DNA of 33,794 nucleotides from Desulfobacteraceae bacterium (GCA_003599015.1 QZIK01000090.1:1-33794), one strand, 5' to 3'. Shown: positions 14,901 through 24,004, counted from the stretch's first letter. The notes: generated from the sequence alone by a model not told the origin. Translations and numbers: made by a program.

Positions 14901-17641
14901 AAGCAGTCGGTAATGACTTTTGGAAGCGAGTTTCCAGGAGGCTTGAAAAGTGGTCCCACCATACCGGCCTCTTCAGGTATGGCCAGCAGGATTCACTCAA
15001 GTGGATCTCCGAAAGGCTTCCGGAAAATGGAATCATCATTGCCGACGAAGTCGGTATGGGAAAGACTCGCATTGCATTGCTCACCATGATGGCTGTATTG
15101 GAAGAAGGGGGCAAGGTGGTAGCCGTGGTCCCTCCAGGTCTGCTCTATCAATGGCGTCAGGAAGCTGAAGAGGTCATGCGGGCATTGAACTCTATCTCTC
15201 GGCAACAGATTTACACCTGGACGCCTGTCCTGCTCCGCACTTTTGAGGACCTTTTCGAAGTGATTGGTGAGAGGGATCGTTATCCTCTGGCCAATACGAA
15301 GGAGAATCGATGGGTTCTGATCAGCCAAACCTTTGATCTCTATCGTGTTCGTTCCACCGCCCATTGCTGGCGTATCGAACTGCCCGCGCTTGTTCGGGCG
15401 CATAGGGCCATTAGCGAAGGGGCACACGGCAGAGACAAATGGATACAGTACCGTCGGCAAAGAAGAATTGAGGGTCTAAATTACCAGGAATATCCCTGGC
15501 TGTATATGGAAGATAAAGCTGCGAAATATTTATCCAACAGAACCTACTCTCAAGAGTATCTGACAATTCTTCACAATGAAAACATTCGACCCAATATAGA
15601 TGGTTATCACGTTGCGGACGAAATTTGTGCAGAGTTCTTCCAGTTGGATCAGCCAGGCCGCAAGCTACTGATGCACCTCGTGGGTAAGCTGATCGGCCCC
15701 ATTGATCTGCTGGTGATGGATGAGGCACACAAGAGTCGTGAAGATGGAGAGAAACCACAGAAGCGACTCGGTCGCCTGCTGAATGAAATTCTTATACCCA
15801 GCAAACAATGTCGCCGCATTAGCATGACCGCGACGCCGATCGAACTTGGGCCCGACCAATGGCTCGACCTACTTCTTCGCACCGGCATTACAAAAAAGTA
15901 TGCGGAATGGCCCAAAATCAATGCTGCGATTCAAGAATTCGCCCTGTTGCTCACGCAAGCCCGTTCCCGGCCTGATCAGCTGGAGGTTCTGGATCGCCTA
16001 ATCGAATCGGCCCGCCAGTTTGAGAATGCACTTGCACCGTTTGTTACACGTCGTCGCCGCATGCATCAAGAAGAAATGCTAAGCCTGTTACCTCAAAATC
16101 CAGAGGGTGCTCATCCCCACCGGAACCTTTTACCCTGTCGCATCGATATCCAAAGCTTGACTGACCCTTGGCGCAAGATGGTGCTGGCCTTAGAGGGGCA
16201 AGGATTAGCAGCCAAGGGGATCTTGTCTCTGGGAATGGCACAACGGCAGGCGGATATTCGTTATTCCTCGGGACTGCAATGCCAATTTGAGTATGATGAA
16301 CCCTCCCTGGAAACAACCAATGGACTGAGCCGTAAAGACCTGCGTGCACGGGCCTGGGCGAAGCTGCAGAAGGGGCTGTCTGATTCCTTGTCTAGAATGG
16401 GAAAGTCCTGGCTGTGGGACCACCCGCGCATTGTCCAAGCGGCAAATCGGATAGAAGAACTCTGCAAAATTAATGGCCTGAATCCCCAGGAAAAGGTTCT
16501 GGTGTTTGGCCGTTTCAGCGAACCAATGCGAGCGCTCCGCGATACATTAAATATTCGGCAGACTCTGCGAATCTTGGATTCAGAAAAGATCGGTTTAGTA
16601 CCCTATGATGAAAAACTTGAGCAGCATTTGTATCACCATTATCAGCAACAATTCCGGCAGGGGATCTTTTCTGGAAATCTTGCAGGCGCTATCCTTTCCA
16701 AAGAGCGGTTATTGGCAATTTTGAAACAAGCTCGTGCGCGATATGAAAAGCTGCGAGATTCTCTGCGCAATCACTTCCACGGTGAAATGACAGTTTGGAT
16801 TGGAAATCAGCCGGCGGATGCCGCGTTGAATCGACTGAAAGCAGTAGCGAAAAATGTATTCAATGACCTGTTCGAGTTGCTTCGCGCGGACCTCTTGGAC
16901 CATATCCTTTATCAATCTATTACCCCAGAAAGCATTTCGGAGGCAGATATTCACCGGCTTACCGGTGAGATATGGGTCAGTCACCTGCGATGCATCCTTC
17001 ATGATTCCGATGAAAGGGAAGAGTCAGACTCCTCCCAAGACAAGGGAGATTCCCAGTCCACAAACTACCAAGGCGGGGATAAAGAATTGGCCGACTTGGT
17101 TTCTAGAGCAGGCCAGATTTCTCCAAAACGCTTTAAAGAATACTTAGATCGTGAACCCCGTAGTTATTTCTGCCGCATTATGGATGGCTCCGTGCATCAT
17201 GCCACTCGTCGTTCGATCCAAGCATCCTTCAATCGTCACGATTCGGGCCCGTATGTACTGATCGCTCAAAGCATGGTTGGCCGTGAGGGGCTGAATTTGC
17301 ATAAAGCCTGCCGAAAGGTATTTCTTTTTCATCCCGAGTGGAATCCTGGAGTCATGGAACAACAAATCGGCCGTGTGGATCGCATTGAAAGTCTATGGAC
17401 CCATTTGGCCGAAGATTGGAAACAGGATCGAGAAAAACCTTACCCAATTATTGAAATTGAGTCTCTCGTGTTTAGTGGCACATACGACGAATATCAGGCC
17501 AACATTCTCCGCAGCCGCCGGGCCGCGCTAAATGCCCAACTCTTCGGCGCCCTGTTGGACGAGGAGACGATGGAAAAGGTGCCCGAGGAATACCGCAACA
17601 AATTGGCCGAAGCAGCACCTGACCTCGGCCCTGGGCGGTGA
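14897..17641 (+). CDS. SNF2/RapA-like superfamily 2 helicase
   Basis: 914 residues. Motif I is ADEVGMGKTR (about 48-57), motif Ia VVPPGLLYQW (about 77), motif II MDEAH (about 273), and motif III SMTATP (about 308). Motif IV-like VLVFGRFSEP (about 534), motif V AQSMVGREGLNLH (about 787) and motif VI QQIGRVDRI (about 823) complete the set. DEAH together with G-R-x-D-R-I, rather than Q-R-x-x-R, and a large insertion between the RecA lobes resemble RapA and DISARM DrmD-type SNF2 translocases. The insertion is about 200 residues. It starts at the ATGA overlap with the Tdp1-like gene, which indicates coupled translation. ATP-driven DNA translocation that feeds or positions the Tdp1-like nuclease is a reasonable inference. 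No nuclease domain is visible in this protein. Confidence 0.92.
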   Translation: MKAVGNDFWKRVSRRLEKWSHHTGLFRYGQQDSLKWISERLPENGIIIADEVGMGKTRIALLTMMAVLEEGGKVVAVVPPGLLYQWRQEAEEVMRALNSISRQQIYTWTPVLLRTFEDLFEVIGERDRYPLANTKENRWVLISQTFDLYRVRSTAHCWRIELPALVRAHRAISEGAHGRDKWIQYRRQRRIEGLNYQEYPWLYMEDKAAKYLSNRTYSQEYLTILHNENIRPNIDGYHVADEICAEFFQLDQPGRKLLMHLVGKLIGPIDLLVMDEAHKSREDGEKPQKRLGRLLNEILIPSKQCRRISMTATPIELGPDQWLDLLLRTGITKKYAEWPKINAAIQEFALLLTQARSRPDQLEVLDRLIESARQFENALAPFVTRRRRMHQEEMLSLLPQNPEGAHPHRNLLPCRIDIQSLTDPWRKMVLALEGQGLAAKGILSLGMAQRQADIRYSSGLQCQFEYDEPSLETTNGLSRKDLRARAWAKLQKGLSDSLSRMGKSWLWDHPRIVQAANRIEELCKINGLNPQEKVLVFGRFSEPMRALRDTLNIRQTLRILDSEKIGLVPYDEKLEQHLYHHYQQQFRQGIFSGNLAGAILSKERLLAILKQARARYEKLRDSLRNHFHGEMTVWIGNQPADAALNRLKAVAKNVFNDLFELLRADLLDHILYQSITPESISEADIHRLTGEIWVSHLRCILHDSDEREESDSSQDKGDSQSTNYQGGDKELADLVSRAGQISPKRFKEYLDREPRSYFCRIMDGSVHHATRRSIQASFNRHDSGPYVLIAQSMVGREGLNLHKACRKVFLFHPEWNPGVMEQQIGRVDRIESLWTHLAEDWKQDREKPYPIIEIESLVFSGTYDEYQANILRSRRAALNAQLFGALLDEETMEKVPEEYRNKLAEAAPDLGPGR

Positions 17642-18071
17642 TACCGGATAAATGCCCAATGTGATTTTGCTTTACTCCGCTATGGCTCGTCAGACCTTCA
17701 TTTTATTCGAGTTTTTAAAAATGAAACTTGACTTTACAAGATAGCGCCGCAAAAAGACACCCAACCAACCGCCATTAATGAATAAAATGGCAATTACTTC
17801 TGTAGGACACTACCGTTTTGGATCTTGAATTCCAGGCTAGATAGTATGCTGATTTGTTTCTCTGTGGGCTCTTCGAGAACCTGGGTTCGACAGTCATAGG
17901 CACATTTGGGCGTCTTTTCATTTCTAAGGTAATGAATCCATTCACACTCCTAGGTTCGATTTTTTTTGAAGAGCCATCAAATCATTACAATAAGTTACAA
18001 TGATCAACCCTCAAACTACTGCAAACGGTAAGTCAAATATGCATTTGTGTAAGGAATCAAATAAAGCGAGC
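17642..18071. other. Intergenic region between convergent genes
   Basis: About 430 bp between the 3' ends of the helicase gene (plus) and the kinase gene (minus). No open frame here looks coding. It holds the inverted repeat listed separately. No clear intrinsic terminator with a T-run follows either gene. The sequence next to the kinase stop shows no obvious second copy of the kinase C-terminal coding sequence. Confidence 0.5.
17867..17975. repeat. Two-part inverted repeat
   Basis: GGCTCTTC (17867-17874) and ACCTGGG just after it pair with CCTAGGT and GAAGAGCC (17968-17975). This gives 8 bp plus 7 bp with one G-T wobble around an internal loop. The central loop is about 60 nt. GGTTCGA occurs in both arms. 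tRNA and tmRNA were considered because of the TTCGA boxes, but no T-arm can be folded. It could be a structured RNA or the end structure of a lost element. Confidence 0.4.
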
Positions 18072-21000
18072 TCATAAGCTTCTGACTATTCGCAACCCAA
18101 CTCCCTCGTTCCTTGCCGTAGGATCTCCACTACCACGCGTTGCCGAGCGGCATAATGTTGCGTTACAAAACCAGCAACCCCCACGCATTACCTTGGATGA
18201 ATTAGGGTGGCCCTTTTTGATAGCCTGAATCATAGCCGCAGTACCGCCGAAAAGAACGAAACTTTTTCCTCCATTCTCTGAATTGGTTGTACCATATTCC
18301 TCATATTCATCCTGGCACCATTCCCAAACGTTACCATGCACATCATGGAGACCCCAAGAATTTGCCTTCAGCTCTCCTACAGGGTGCGTCTTTTGCCCGG
18401 AGTTAGACTCATACCATGCATATTGCTTCAGTTCTGAACTGTCATCTCCAAAACACCATCTCCCATTGTTACCTGCCCGACATGCGTATTCCCATTCAGC
18501 TTCCGTGGGAAGACGGTATTTATTGGTACCCTCTTTGTAATTAAGCTTCTTGACAAACTCCTGCGCATCGTTCCAAGATACCCACGCAACCGGATGCCTT
18601 GCTCCCTTAAAGTTAACGGGGTTAATACCTGTTACTGCCTGCCATTCTGCCTGCGTCACTGGATAACTACCGAAATAAAAGGGAAGTTCAATCTCTACTA
18701 AATGACTAGGTCTTTCATTCGCCAATGCCATTCTGTCCTTTTCCGTACCCATCCGAAACCTTCCTGGCTGAATAAGTACTAATTGCATTCCAGTATTGTT
18801 AATAATCCTATCTAATGTTGCTTTTGCCTCAGATTTAGGAGCCTCTCCCTTTTGTATTACAGTATTGTTAATGATCCTATCTGATGTTGATTTTGCCTCA
18901 GATTTAGGGGCCTCCCCCTTTTCCAGCGTGATCTCAAGCTTGGAATAATCAGCCGGAAATACCTCTACCTCCTTTTCAATGTTTCTATAACCCCTGAGCC
19001 TGAGTTCAACCTTTACCTTTCCAGCTTCTCTTTCAAACACTGCGTCGGTAGTTCTACCAGTTCCCTTTCCGTCCAAAAGGATAGGTGCCCCTTTTGGAGT
19101 GCTTACAACCTCAATTTGTCCAGGAAGGGGGTGGAGAGTTGTAGCAACCTCAGCTACCTCTTCCAGTTTCACCGTCACAATACCAGAGGTTAGATCGTGC
19201 TTTTCAGCCTCCATTCGCCATAAGTGTTCGCCAGCAGGAACTTCCCTCACTGTCAAAGGAACCTTTCCTACCGGCTTGCCGTCTAGGCTGAACCGCGCAG
19301 GATACTGAGATGAATAAGTCTTCGCGTCCACTCTGATACTGCCCAGTTGGGGAACCAGCAAGACGTTGATGTGGCTTTCCTTTTCAGGGTCTATCTGCTT
19401 AAGCATCCTCACTGGATGAAATCCATGAAGATTTATTGAAATGGTCCGTATCCCTGCCTCTACCCGAGGAAGGGTAATTGGGGTCTTTCCCCTTAAGACG
19501 TTATCCACACTCACATCGGCCATCTCAGGTTTGGAGGTTACGGAAAGCGTCCCGAAGCCCATCGCAAGGTGCGGATCAGAAGGCGGTAGTATCACCGTCT
19601 CCTCCTCACCCTCAGGAAGCCCGATTCTTCGCCGGTAGTCTTTTTCAAGCGCAATAGCCGCTCCTCCATCAATCCCAAACTCAGCAGCCTTGGTCATGAC
19701 TTTTGTCTTTATGGCCTCTGGCAGAATCCCTTTTTCGGCAAAGGCATAAGCCATCTCAAGGAAGGTTTGGAAACGCTCCTCAGCTCTTGCAGGGTCCAAG
19801 ATAACCTTCTCATCTCCCCGAAGCTGCGGAATTACGGAACACATGGTTCTGATGTCAGCAAGTCTCTGACTTATTTCAGTCATGGTTGCCTTTCTTAGGA
19901 GATCATTAAGTTCTTTGGGTATTCCTGGATTAGAGAACTCAACGGGCTCATAATCGTGTAACCCAAGGACCCTGCCTGTGAGGATACGGTAAATAATCAC
20001 TCCCGCCGAATATATATCTGCGCGGTGGTCCGCATCTTTGAAGCCCCCCTGTTGTTCCGGTGCCGCATAGAAGCGAGTTCCCAGTGTCTGACCCGACTTA
20101 CTCATAAGGCTTTGCATGATATCCGTCCGACTTACCTCTCTTGCAAGACCGAAATCGCCAACATGCGGGCGGTTCTGCTCGTCCAGGAGGATATTCCCTG
20201 GTTTCAGATCCCTGTGAATTATGTGTACCGGCCTTTCCTGCAATGCCAGTATGGTCAAAAGAAAATCGGAGATGATGGGGCTAGCCTTATCCCATCCAAC
20301 TGGGGGGGCAGGCCTTCCCGTCTTCAAGATGTCCTCATCGAAGCCAATCAGGGCATAGAGATTTGCCGGATAATAGTTCATCGTGAGATACGGTTTTCCC
20401 TGCCAGACATTGAAGGATCTAGCAAACACGATCCCGGGGATGTGCTCCTGGGAGAGCCTCAGCATGAGATCCGCTTCCCGGCGAAAACGGTCCCGCATCT
20501 CGGCAAGAGAGATCCCGGACTCCCTTACAAGAGAAGGGAGAGGGGCGAAGATCTTAACCGCCTGTCTGAAGCTCGTGCCGAGAGGCGAGCCCAGGAAGAC
20601 CTCGGCGAATCCGCCCCGACCGAGCCTTTGCTCTATCTTCATACCGGCAAACTCCATGAGGGTCTCGGGTAGAAGATAGGAAATCTGCTGGGCCTGGTTA
20701 TAGGCGCGTGAGAGGTCATCCGGTATCCTCCCTCCCACACGATGGAGTTCCTCCGCAAGGGTAACAAAGGCGTCGGCCTGGGTCTCGGGATTGAGGCTTC
20801 TAAGGTTTTCAAGGATGGATGCGGCCTTCTTTGCCCTGACCTTTTCCTTAAGCTCCATGAAGTCCGGCCAGTATCGCTTGTACAGTGCCTCGGCCCTTGC
20901 CCTTGCCTGGTCCTTGAATCTTCCATCCGCTATGCCTCTATCCAGTCCAGTAAGGACCTTGTCAAGGCTGTCAAAGCTCCCCTCTTCGAATGGAGAAGAG

Positions 21001-21236
21001 GAAACCATCTGTTCCATGGTGGTTATACGCTCCATGGAGAGTTCCTGTGTGTATTGATCGAGTCTCTCCTGGAGTACCGCAAGTGCCTTGCCGCTTTCTC
21101 TGCGCGATGCGATCGCCTCCTCCAGTATCTTTAGTGCCCCCTCTATGTCCCCCTGGTCGTGCAGGGCCTTCGCCTTTTCGGCAGCAGAAACCTGCCCTGT
21201 TGAAAAGACCTTCTTTATGCCGGCAAAAAAAACCAT
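18072..21236 (-). CDS. Ser/Thr protein kinase with PEGA repeats and C-terminal FGE-sulfatase domain
   Basis: 1054 residues from the ATG at 21236, chosen because CCAGGAGG lies 9 nt upstream; an upstream in-frame ATG at 21293 lacks a ribosome binding site. Order: helical TPR-like N-terminus (about 1-190), kinase domain (about 197-465), PEGA-type beta repeats (about 555-780), a short internal duplication (about 770-815), and a formylglycine-generating-enzyme-type domain (about 815-1054). In the kinase, GRGGFAEVFLG is the glycine loop, AVKIF the lysine, HRDLKPGN the catalytic loop, DFGLA the metal loop and APEQ the activation-segment end. In the FGE domain, YRLPTEAEWEYACRAG, GNVWEWCQDE and MRGGCWFCNATLCRSATRGS are diagnostic. 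Such C-type-lectin-like domains mostly bind ligands. Their C-termini are common targets of diversity-generating retroelements, but no reverse transcriptase is in the window. It probably works with the membrane protein gene 141 bp upstream. Confidence 0.93.
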   Translation of the reverse strand: MVFFAGIKKVFSTGQVSAAEKAKALHDQGDIEGALKILEEAIASRRESGKALAVLQERLDQYTQELSMERITTMEQMVSSSPFEEGSFDSLDKVLTGLDRGIADGRFKDQARARAEALYKRYWPDFMELKEKVRAKKAASILENLRSLNPETQADAFVTLAEELHRVGGRIPDDLSRAYNQAQQISYLLPETLMEFAGMKIEQRLGRGGFAEVFLGSPLGTSFRQAVKIFAPLPSLVRESGISLAEMRDRFRREADLMLRLSQEHIPGIVFARSFNVWQGKPYLTMNYYPANLYALIGFDEDILKTGRPAPPVGWDKASPIISDFLLTILALQERPVHIIHRDLKPGNILLDEQNRPHVGDFGLAREVSRTDIMQSLMSKSGQTLGTRFYAAPEQQGGFKDADHRADIYSAGVIIYRILTGRVLGLHDYEPVEFSNPGIPKELNDLLRKATMTEISQRLADIRTMCSVIPQLRGDEKVILDPARAEERFQTFLEMAYAFAEKGILPEAIKTKVMTKAAEFGIDGGAAIALEKDYRRRIGLPEGEEETVILPPSDPHLAMGFGTLSVTSKPEMADVSVDNVLRGKTPITLPRVEAGIRTISINLHGFHPVRMLKQIDPEKESHINVLLVPQLGSIRVDAKTYSSQYPARFSLDGKPVGKVPLTVREVPAGEHLWRMEAEKHDLTSGIVTVKLEEVAEVATTLHPLPGQIEVVSTPKGAPILLDGKGTGRTTDAVFEREAGKVKVELRLRGYRNIEKEVEVFPADYSKLEITLEKGEAPKSEAKSTSDRIINNTVIQKGEAPKSEAKATLDRIINNTGMQLVLIQPGRFRMGTEKDRMALANERPSHLVEIELPFYFGSYPVTQAEWQAVTGINPVNFKGARHPVAWVSWNDAQEFVKKLNYKEGTNKYRLPTEAEWEYACRAGNNGRWCFGDDSSELKQYAWYESNSGQKTHPVGELKANSWGLHDVHGNVWEWCQDEYEEYGTTNSENGGKSFVLFGGTAAMIQAIKKGHPNSSKVMRGGCWFCNATLCRSATRGSGDPTARNEGVGLRIVRSL
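18791..18922 (-). repeat. 69-bp-period direct repeat in the kinase gene
   Basis: Two copies of a 63-bp unit (18791-18853 and 18860-18922), five mismatches apart, encode KGEAPKSEAK followed by DRIINNT in each copy. The unit forms the linker between the PEGA repeats and the FGE domain. Copy-number change would vary linker length without a frameshift. Confidence 0.85.
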
Positions 21237-21377
21237 ATACAGGAACCTCCTGGATCGTCCCTTTTCCACACGAAACGGCGAACCATCATACACCGGCCCA
21301 TACTCGATTCTCGAAAATGGCCTCTGTTCACCGCAACTGTTTTACCGCCACGCCTTTGCAAATTATCTGAGATATCC

Positions 21378-22235
21378 TTATGGCCCCAGCCACCAGAGGC
21401 CCGCAAGACCGGCCACTGCAAGAATTACAAGTGCGAATATTATCTGCAAGGCCGCGTAGGCCCACTTGTTCTCCCTGCACCTCAGATTGTAACAAACACT
21501 CCTGTTGAGGAGCCTGAAAAAGAGGCCCACCCCTAAGACCACTCCAAGCCCCAAAAGGGCCTTCCACCAGCCCTTGCTCGCCCTCTCCTTGAGCAGTATC
21601 GGGTCCCAGGAGCTTAGAAGCCTTTGGGCGTTCAGCTCAACTCCGAGTTCCGCATCCCAAAGGGAACAAAGAACTATGGTTGAGCCGCCCTCAAGCCAGA
21701 AGGTGCCTGTGAGGAAATATCTTGCGCCGAGGGCACTGCCGAAGGCGGGCGCGGTTCTTTCATCAATGGTCGGAGCAATCTCTTTTTTGTGCATGGCGAG
21801 GAACTTCTCATCCCTCGTAACTGGCATGAATTTAGTGGAGCTGTCCAGGGCGAGCGTCAACTCCTTTTCCATGAGTTCAGCAAAGGGCGACCTAGAGGTT
21901 GTTCCCCTCTCCTGGAAGAGATAGACTGCCACAGACTCTCTATCCCCCGCCTGCCAGGGAATCTTCAGATAGGGTCTTTTTCTGGCCGCGTCAGCCGGTC
22001 CAAAGTAGTCACCTCTATCCGCCCCAACATATCTAAACTCCGCCTTTTTCTCTAGCTCGGCCACGATGTGCCTAGCGGTAGATTCCAAGAATTCTGTAGA
22101 GGCGGGGTAGCCCGAGGCATGTGCAGAAGATACCGAAACGATAAGGGCCATAACAACAGCGATGAAGGAGGAAGAGTATGAAGCAAATCTCTTACTTTTG
22201 GCAGGCAGACCAGGGATCTCTTGATAAAGAAACAT
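21378..22235 (-). CDS. Membrane/secreted protein with FlgO/LpoB-like pattern
   Basis: 285 residues. A hydrophobic segment at about 24-40 (FIAVVMALIVSVSSAHASG) ends in a signal-peptidase-like A-x-A site. The central domain (about 100-205; PFAELMEKELTLALDSSTKF, then GARYFLTGTFWLEG) has the pattern of FlgO/LpoB/TolB-N-type envelope proteins: helix, strand, then G-A-x-Y-x-L-x-G. Two C-terminal hydrophobic stretches (about 226-243 and 262-283) are transmembrane candidates. A signal peptide plus C-terminal anchors would place the domain in the periplasm. It precedes the kinase-FGE gene on the same strand with a 141-bp gap, so a shared signalling role is likely. The start has AAAGG close upstream. 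Confidence 0.75.
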   Translation of the reverse strand: MFLYQEIPGLPAKSKRFASYSSSFIAVVMALIVSVSSAHASGYPASTEFLESTARHIVAELEKKAEFRYVGADRGDYFGPADAARKRPYLKIPWQAGDRESVAVYLFQERGTTSRSPFAELMEKELTLALDSSTKFMPVTRDEKFLAMHKKEIAPTIDERTAPAFGSALGARYFLTGTFWLEGGSTIVLCSLWDAELGVELNAQRLLSSWDPILLKERASKGWWKALLGLGVVLGVGLFFRLLNRSVCYNLRCRENKWAYAALQIIFALVILAVAGLAGLWWLGP

Positions 22236-22656
22236 GCCTTTTCCCCATTTTCAGGAAAAAATTGTCAGCTGCTTCCCATAGAGGCTCGGCAGACCTCATA
22301 GCGTCCCTATGCAAGCAAATTGGAGGAAAGCTGTCAAGGACACGTATGTTTTTCCAAAGCTGAGCTTCATTCCCAAGCGGAGCTTTGTGCAATCCGAAAA
22401 GGCCTGATTACACGAAGCTACCGCGTCCTAGCCAATAAAGCAGTAGTGCGATTGCTCTCTACGCGAATCATGTCAGGCCTGTTAAACGAGGCACTTTAAC
22501 CTCCTTTATGTTATTATTTCGAGTTAAGCAAGAAGCGAGACTCAAAAAAAATTCAGCAATTGCCTTGATGCGGTTTTTAAATTCAGGTGAAAGAAGCCTT
22601 TCGCCTGCGGCTGTTCTGACAAGGCAACTTTGATTTCAGTTGAGTCTCCATGGCTG
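22236..22656. other. Intergenic region, no supported gene
   Basis: About 420 bp with no credible coding frame. Two short inverted repeats are visible: CAAAGCT/AGCTTTG (22355-22387) and AGGCCTG/CAGGCCT (22400-22480). Neither is followed by a convincing T-run on the transcribed strand, so I do not call terminators. Confidence 0.45.
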
Positions 22657-22895
22657 TTACTCTCCTATTCGTCCTAGCCTTCTTGCCTCCCCTGTAACCG
22701 GATGCACCGCTACATAGTAAGTCCCTCCAAGGAATAGCCGGTCACCCGCTACAGCAAACAGGATCCATCCCTTTGGGTCGAAGTTGTAGGCAGGCCCGGC
22801 AGTTCCTTGACTTCCTCAAGTCTGAAGTGTTGCCCCTCAGTGCCAACGAAGGCATTAAAGGCGATCTTTTTGGCAGTCTCAAGGTCTATAGCCAC
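22657..22895 (-). pseudogene. Small frameshifted gene, YrhB/Imm35-like pattern
   Basis: Two adjacent frames on the minus strand together encode one plausible protein of about 80 residues. The first part (AIDLETAKKIAFNAFVG, then LEEVKEL) runs from near a GTG at 22895. The second part (GPAYNFDPKGWILFAVAGDR, then FLGGTYYVAVHPVTGEARRL) ends at a TAA at 22659-22657. The frames meet at a CCGGGCC run near 22795, consistent with loss or gain of one base. GW-[FIL]-F...YY-VAVHPVTGE-x-x-x-LG resembles small YrhB/Imm35-type proteins. A GGGAGG lies upstream. It follows the DUF932 gene on the same strand. It is either a pseudogene or a sequence error. Confidence 0.6.
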
Positions 22896-22933
22896 AACTA
22901 TGAACTAACCTCCCAATGATTCAAGTCATTAGA

Positions 22934-24004
22934 TCAGTATGAAGTTCCCGACATACCGGAAGTCTCGAAAAGGCCTTTTTGGTGAATCTTTTCAATCGGA
23001 TTGGGTTTAACGTATTCCATTGCCAGGTCAAAAGCCCTGCGCTTTAGTAAGGTGCTTGAACCAAACAGACTCCAGGACAGGTCATCCACGCTCTTCTTCT
23101 TATGGTGATCTACATACTCAAGTGACGCATTGAAGACGCCCCATAGGGAGCCCGTTACACCAATTATCTCAGTCCCCAGACCTTTGCTTGCAAGGCGGCC
23201 TATCTGCAAGCGGGCTGACTGTATTCTTGCAACATCGCCAAGGTAGCGATTCAGAGCTTTCGGGGAAAGCTTTTTCTGGTCTTTCTTCGGTGGCATGGGC
23301 AGGAGGTTTTCTATGTACTCCCTGATCTCATCGTCGTCGAACCTTCTTTCCAGCATAGCCTTGAAATTTGTTTCGATTCTATCCACCGATTTAAGCATAT
23401 CGGAGAAGAACTCCTCCATGTCCTTTTCCAGGTCCCCGTAGTTACCCTGATGTGCCTTCTTGAAAATTGATTTCTTATCCTGCTCCTTAAGCGCCATGGA
23501 CAGGGTGTTCTGGCAGACAACCCGAATAGTGGTCAACCTGACATCTATAGCAATAGATCCGTCGTGGCTGTTAGTAAACAGTGCATAGGGCTTTACTTTG
23601 TCGCCTTTGACGATTTCAATTGATTTCGGGAGTTGAGCAAGCACCCAGACAACTTCTCCTGCGCCAAGATAGCCTCCGGTGCAATAGACCCTCTCGCCTT
23701 TTCCAAAAATTGCATCAAAGATCCTGATCCCTTCCCTGTTCTGCAGCGGCTTGAATCCATCATAGGCGACTCCAAGCGCCCTTCCCTTGTGTCCAGGCGG
23801 TTTATCCTTCCTCACAATCGCTACTCGCCCTGATACTGGCGAAGGGGGAAACTCCGCAGTTACAAGAGGGATTGTTTGAACCTCCCAATCAAGCCCTCCG
23901 TTCTTGATCGCCTCCTCCATATTGGCAAGCTCTTCGAGCTTCGTGCCTTTACCATGCCAGGGAACCTCTCCGTAGTAGAACATCTCTCCAACATTTGCGG
24001 GCAT
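22934..24004 (-). CDS. DUF932 / TIGR03299-type phage-plasmid-like protein
   Basis: 356 residues. It opens with a sequence typical of the DUF932 family (GEVPWHGKGTKLEELANMEE), with later family-like stretches (CQNTLSMALKEQ; TGSLWGVFNASLEYVDHHK). The family is frequent on phages, plasmids and genomic islands, and its biochemical role is unknown to me. The start has GGAGG 9 nt upstream. It lies 22 bp downstream of the VIT/VWA gene and is almost certainly in the same operon, an unusual partnership. Confidence 0.9.
   Translation of the reverse strand: MPANVGEMFYYGEVPWHGKGTKLEELANMEEAIKNGGLDWEVQTIPLVTAEFPPSPVSGRVAIVRKDKPPGHKGRALGVAYDGFKPLQNREGIRIFDAIFGKGERVYCTGGYLGAGEVVWVLAQLPKSIEIVKGDKVKPYALFTNSHDGSIAIDVRLTTIRVVCQNTLSMALKEQDKKSIFKKAHQGNYGDLEKDMEEFFSDMLKSVDRIETNFKAMLERRFDDDEIREYIENLLPMPPKKDQKKLSPKALNRYLGDVARIQSARLQIGRLASKGLGTEIIGVTGSLWGVFNASLEYVDHHKKKSVDDLSWSLFGSSTLLKRRAFDLAMEYVKPNPIEKIHQKGLFETSGMSGTSY

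Noticed and set aside
17867-17990. Possible tRNA or tmRNA because of TTCGA boxes and a trailing CCA
   Set aside because: The T-stem cannot pair, no D-arm or anticodon arm can be drawn, and the arms fit a simple inverted repeat better.
20025-20672. 215-codon plus-strand ORF
   Set aside because: It is antisense to the kinase domain, whose motifs are intact on the minus strand.
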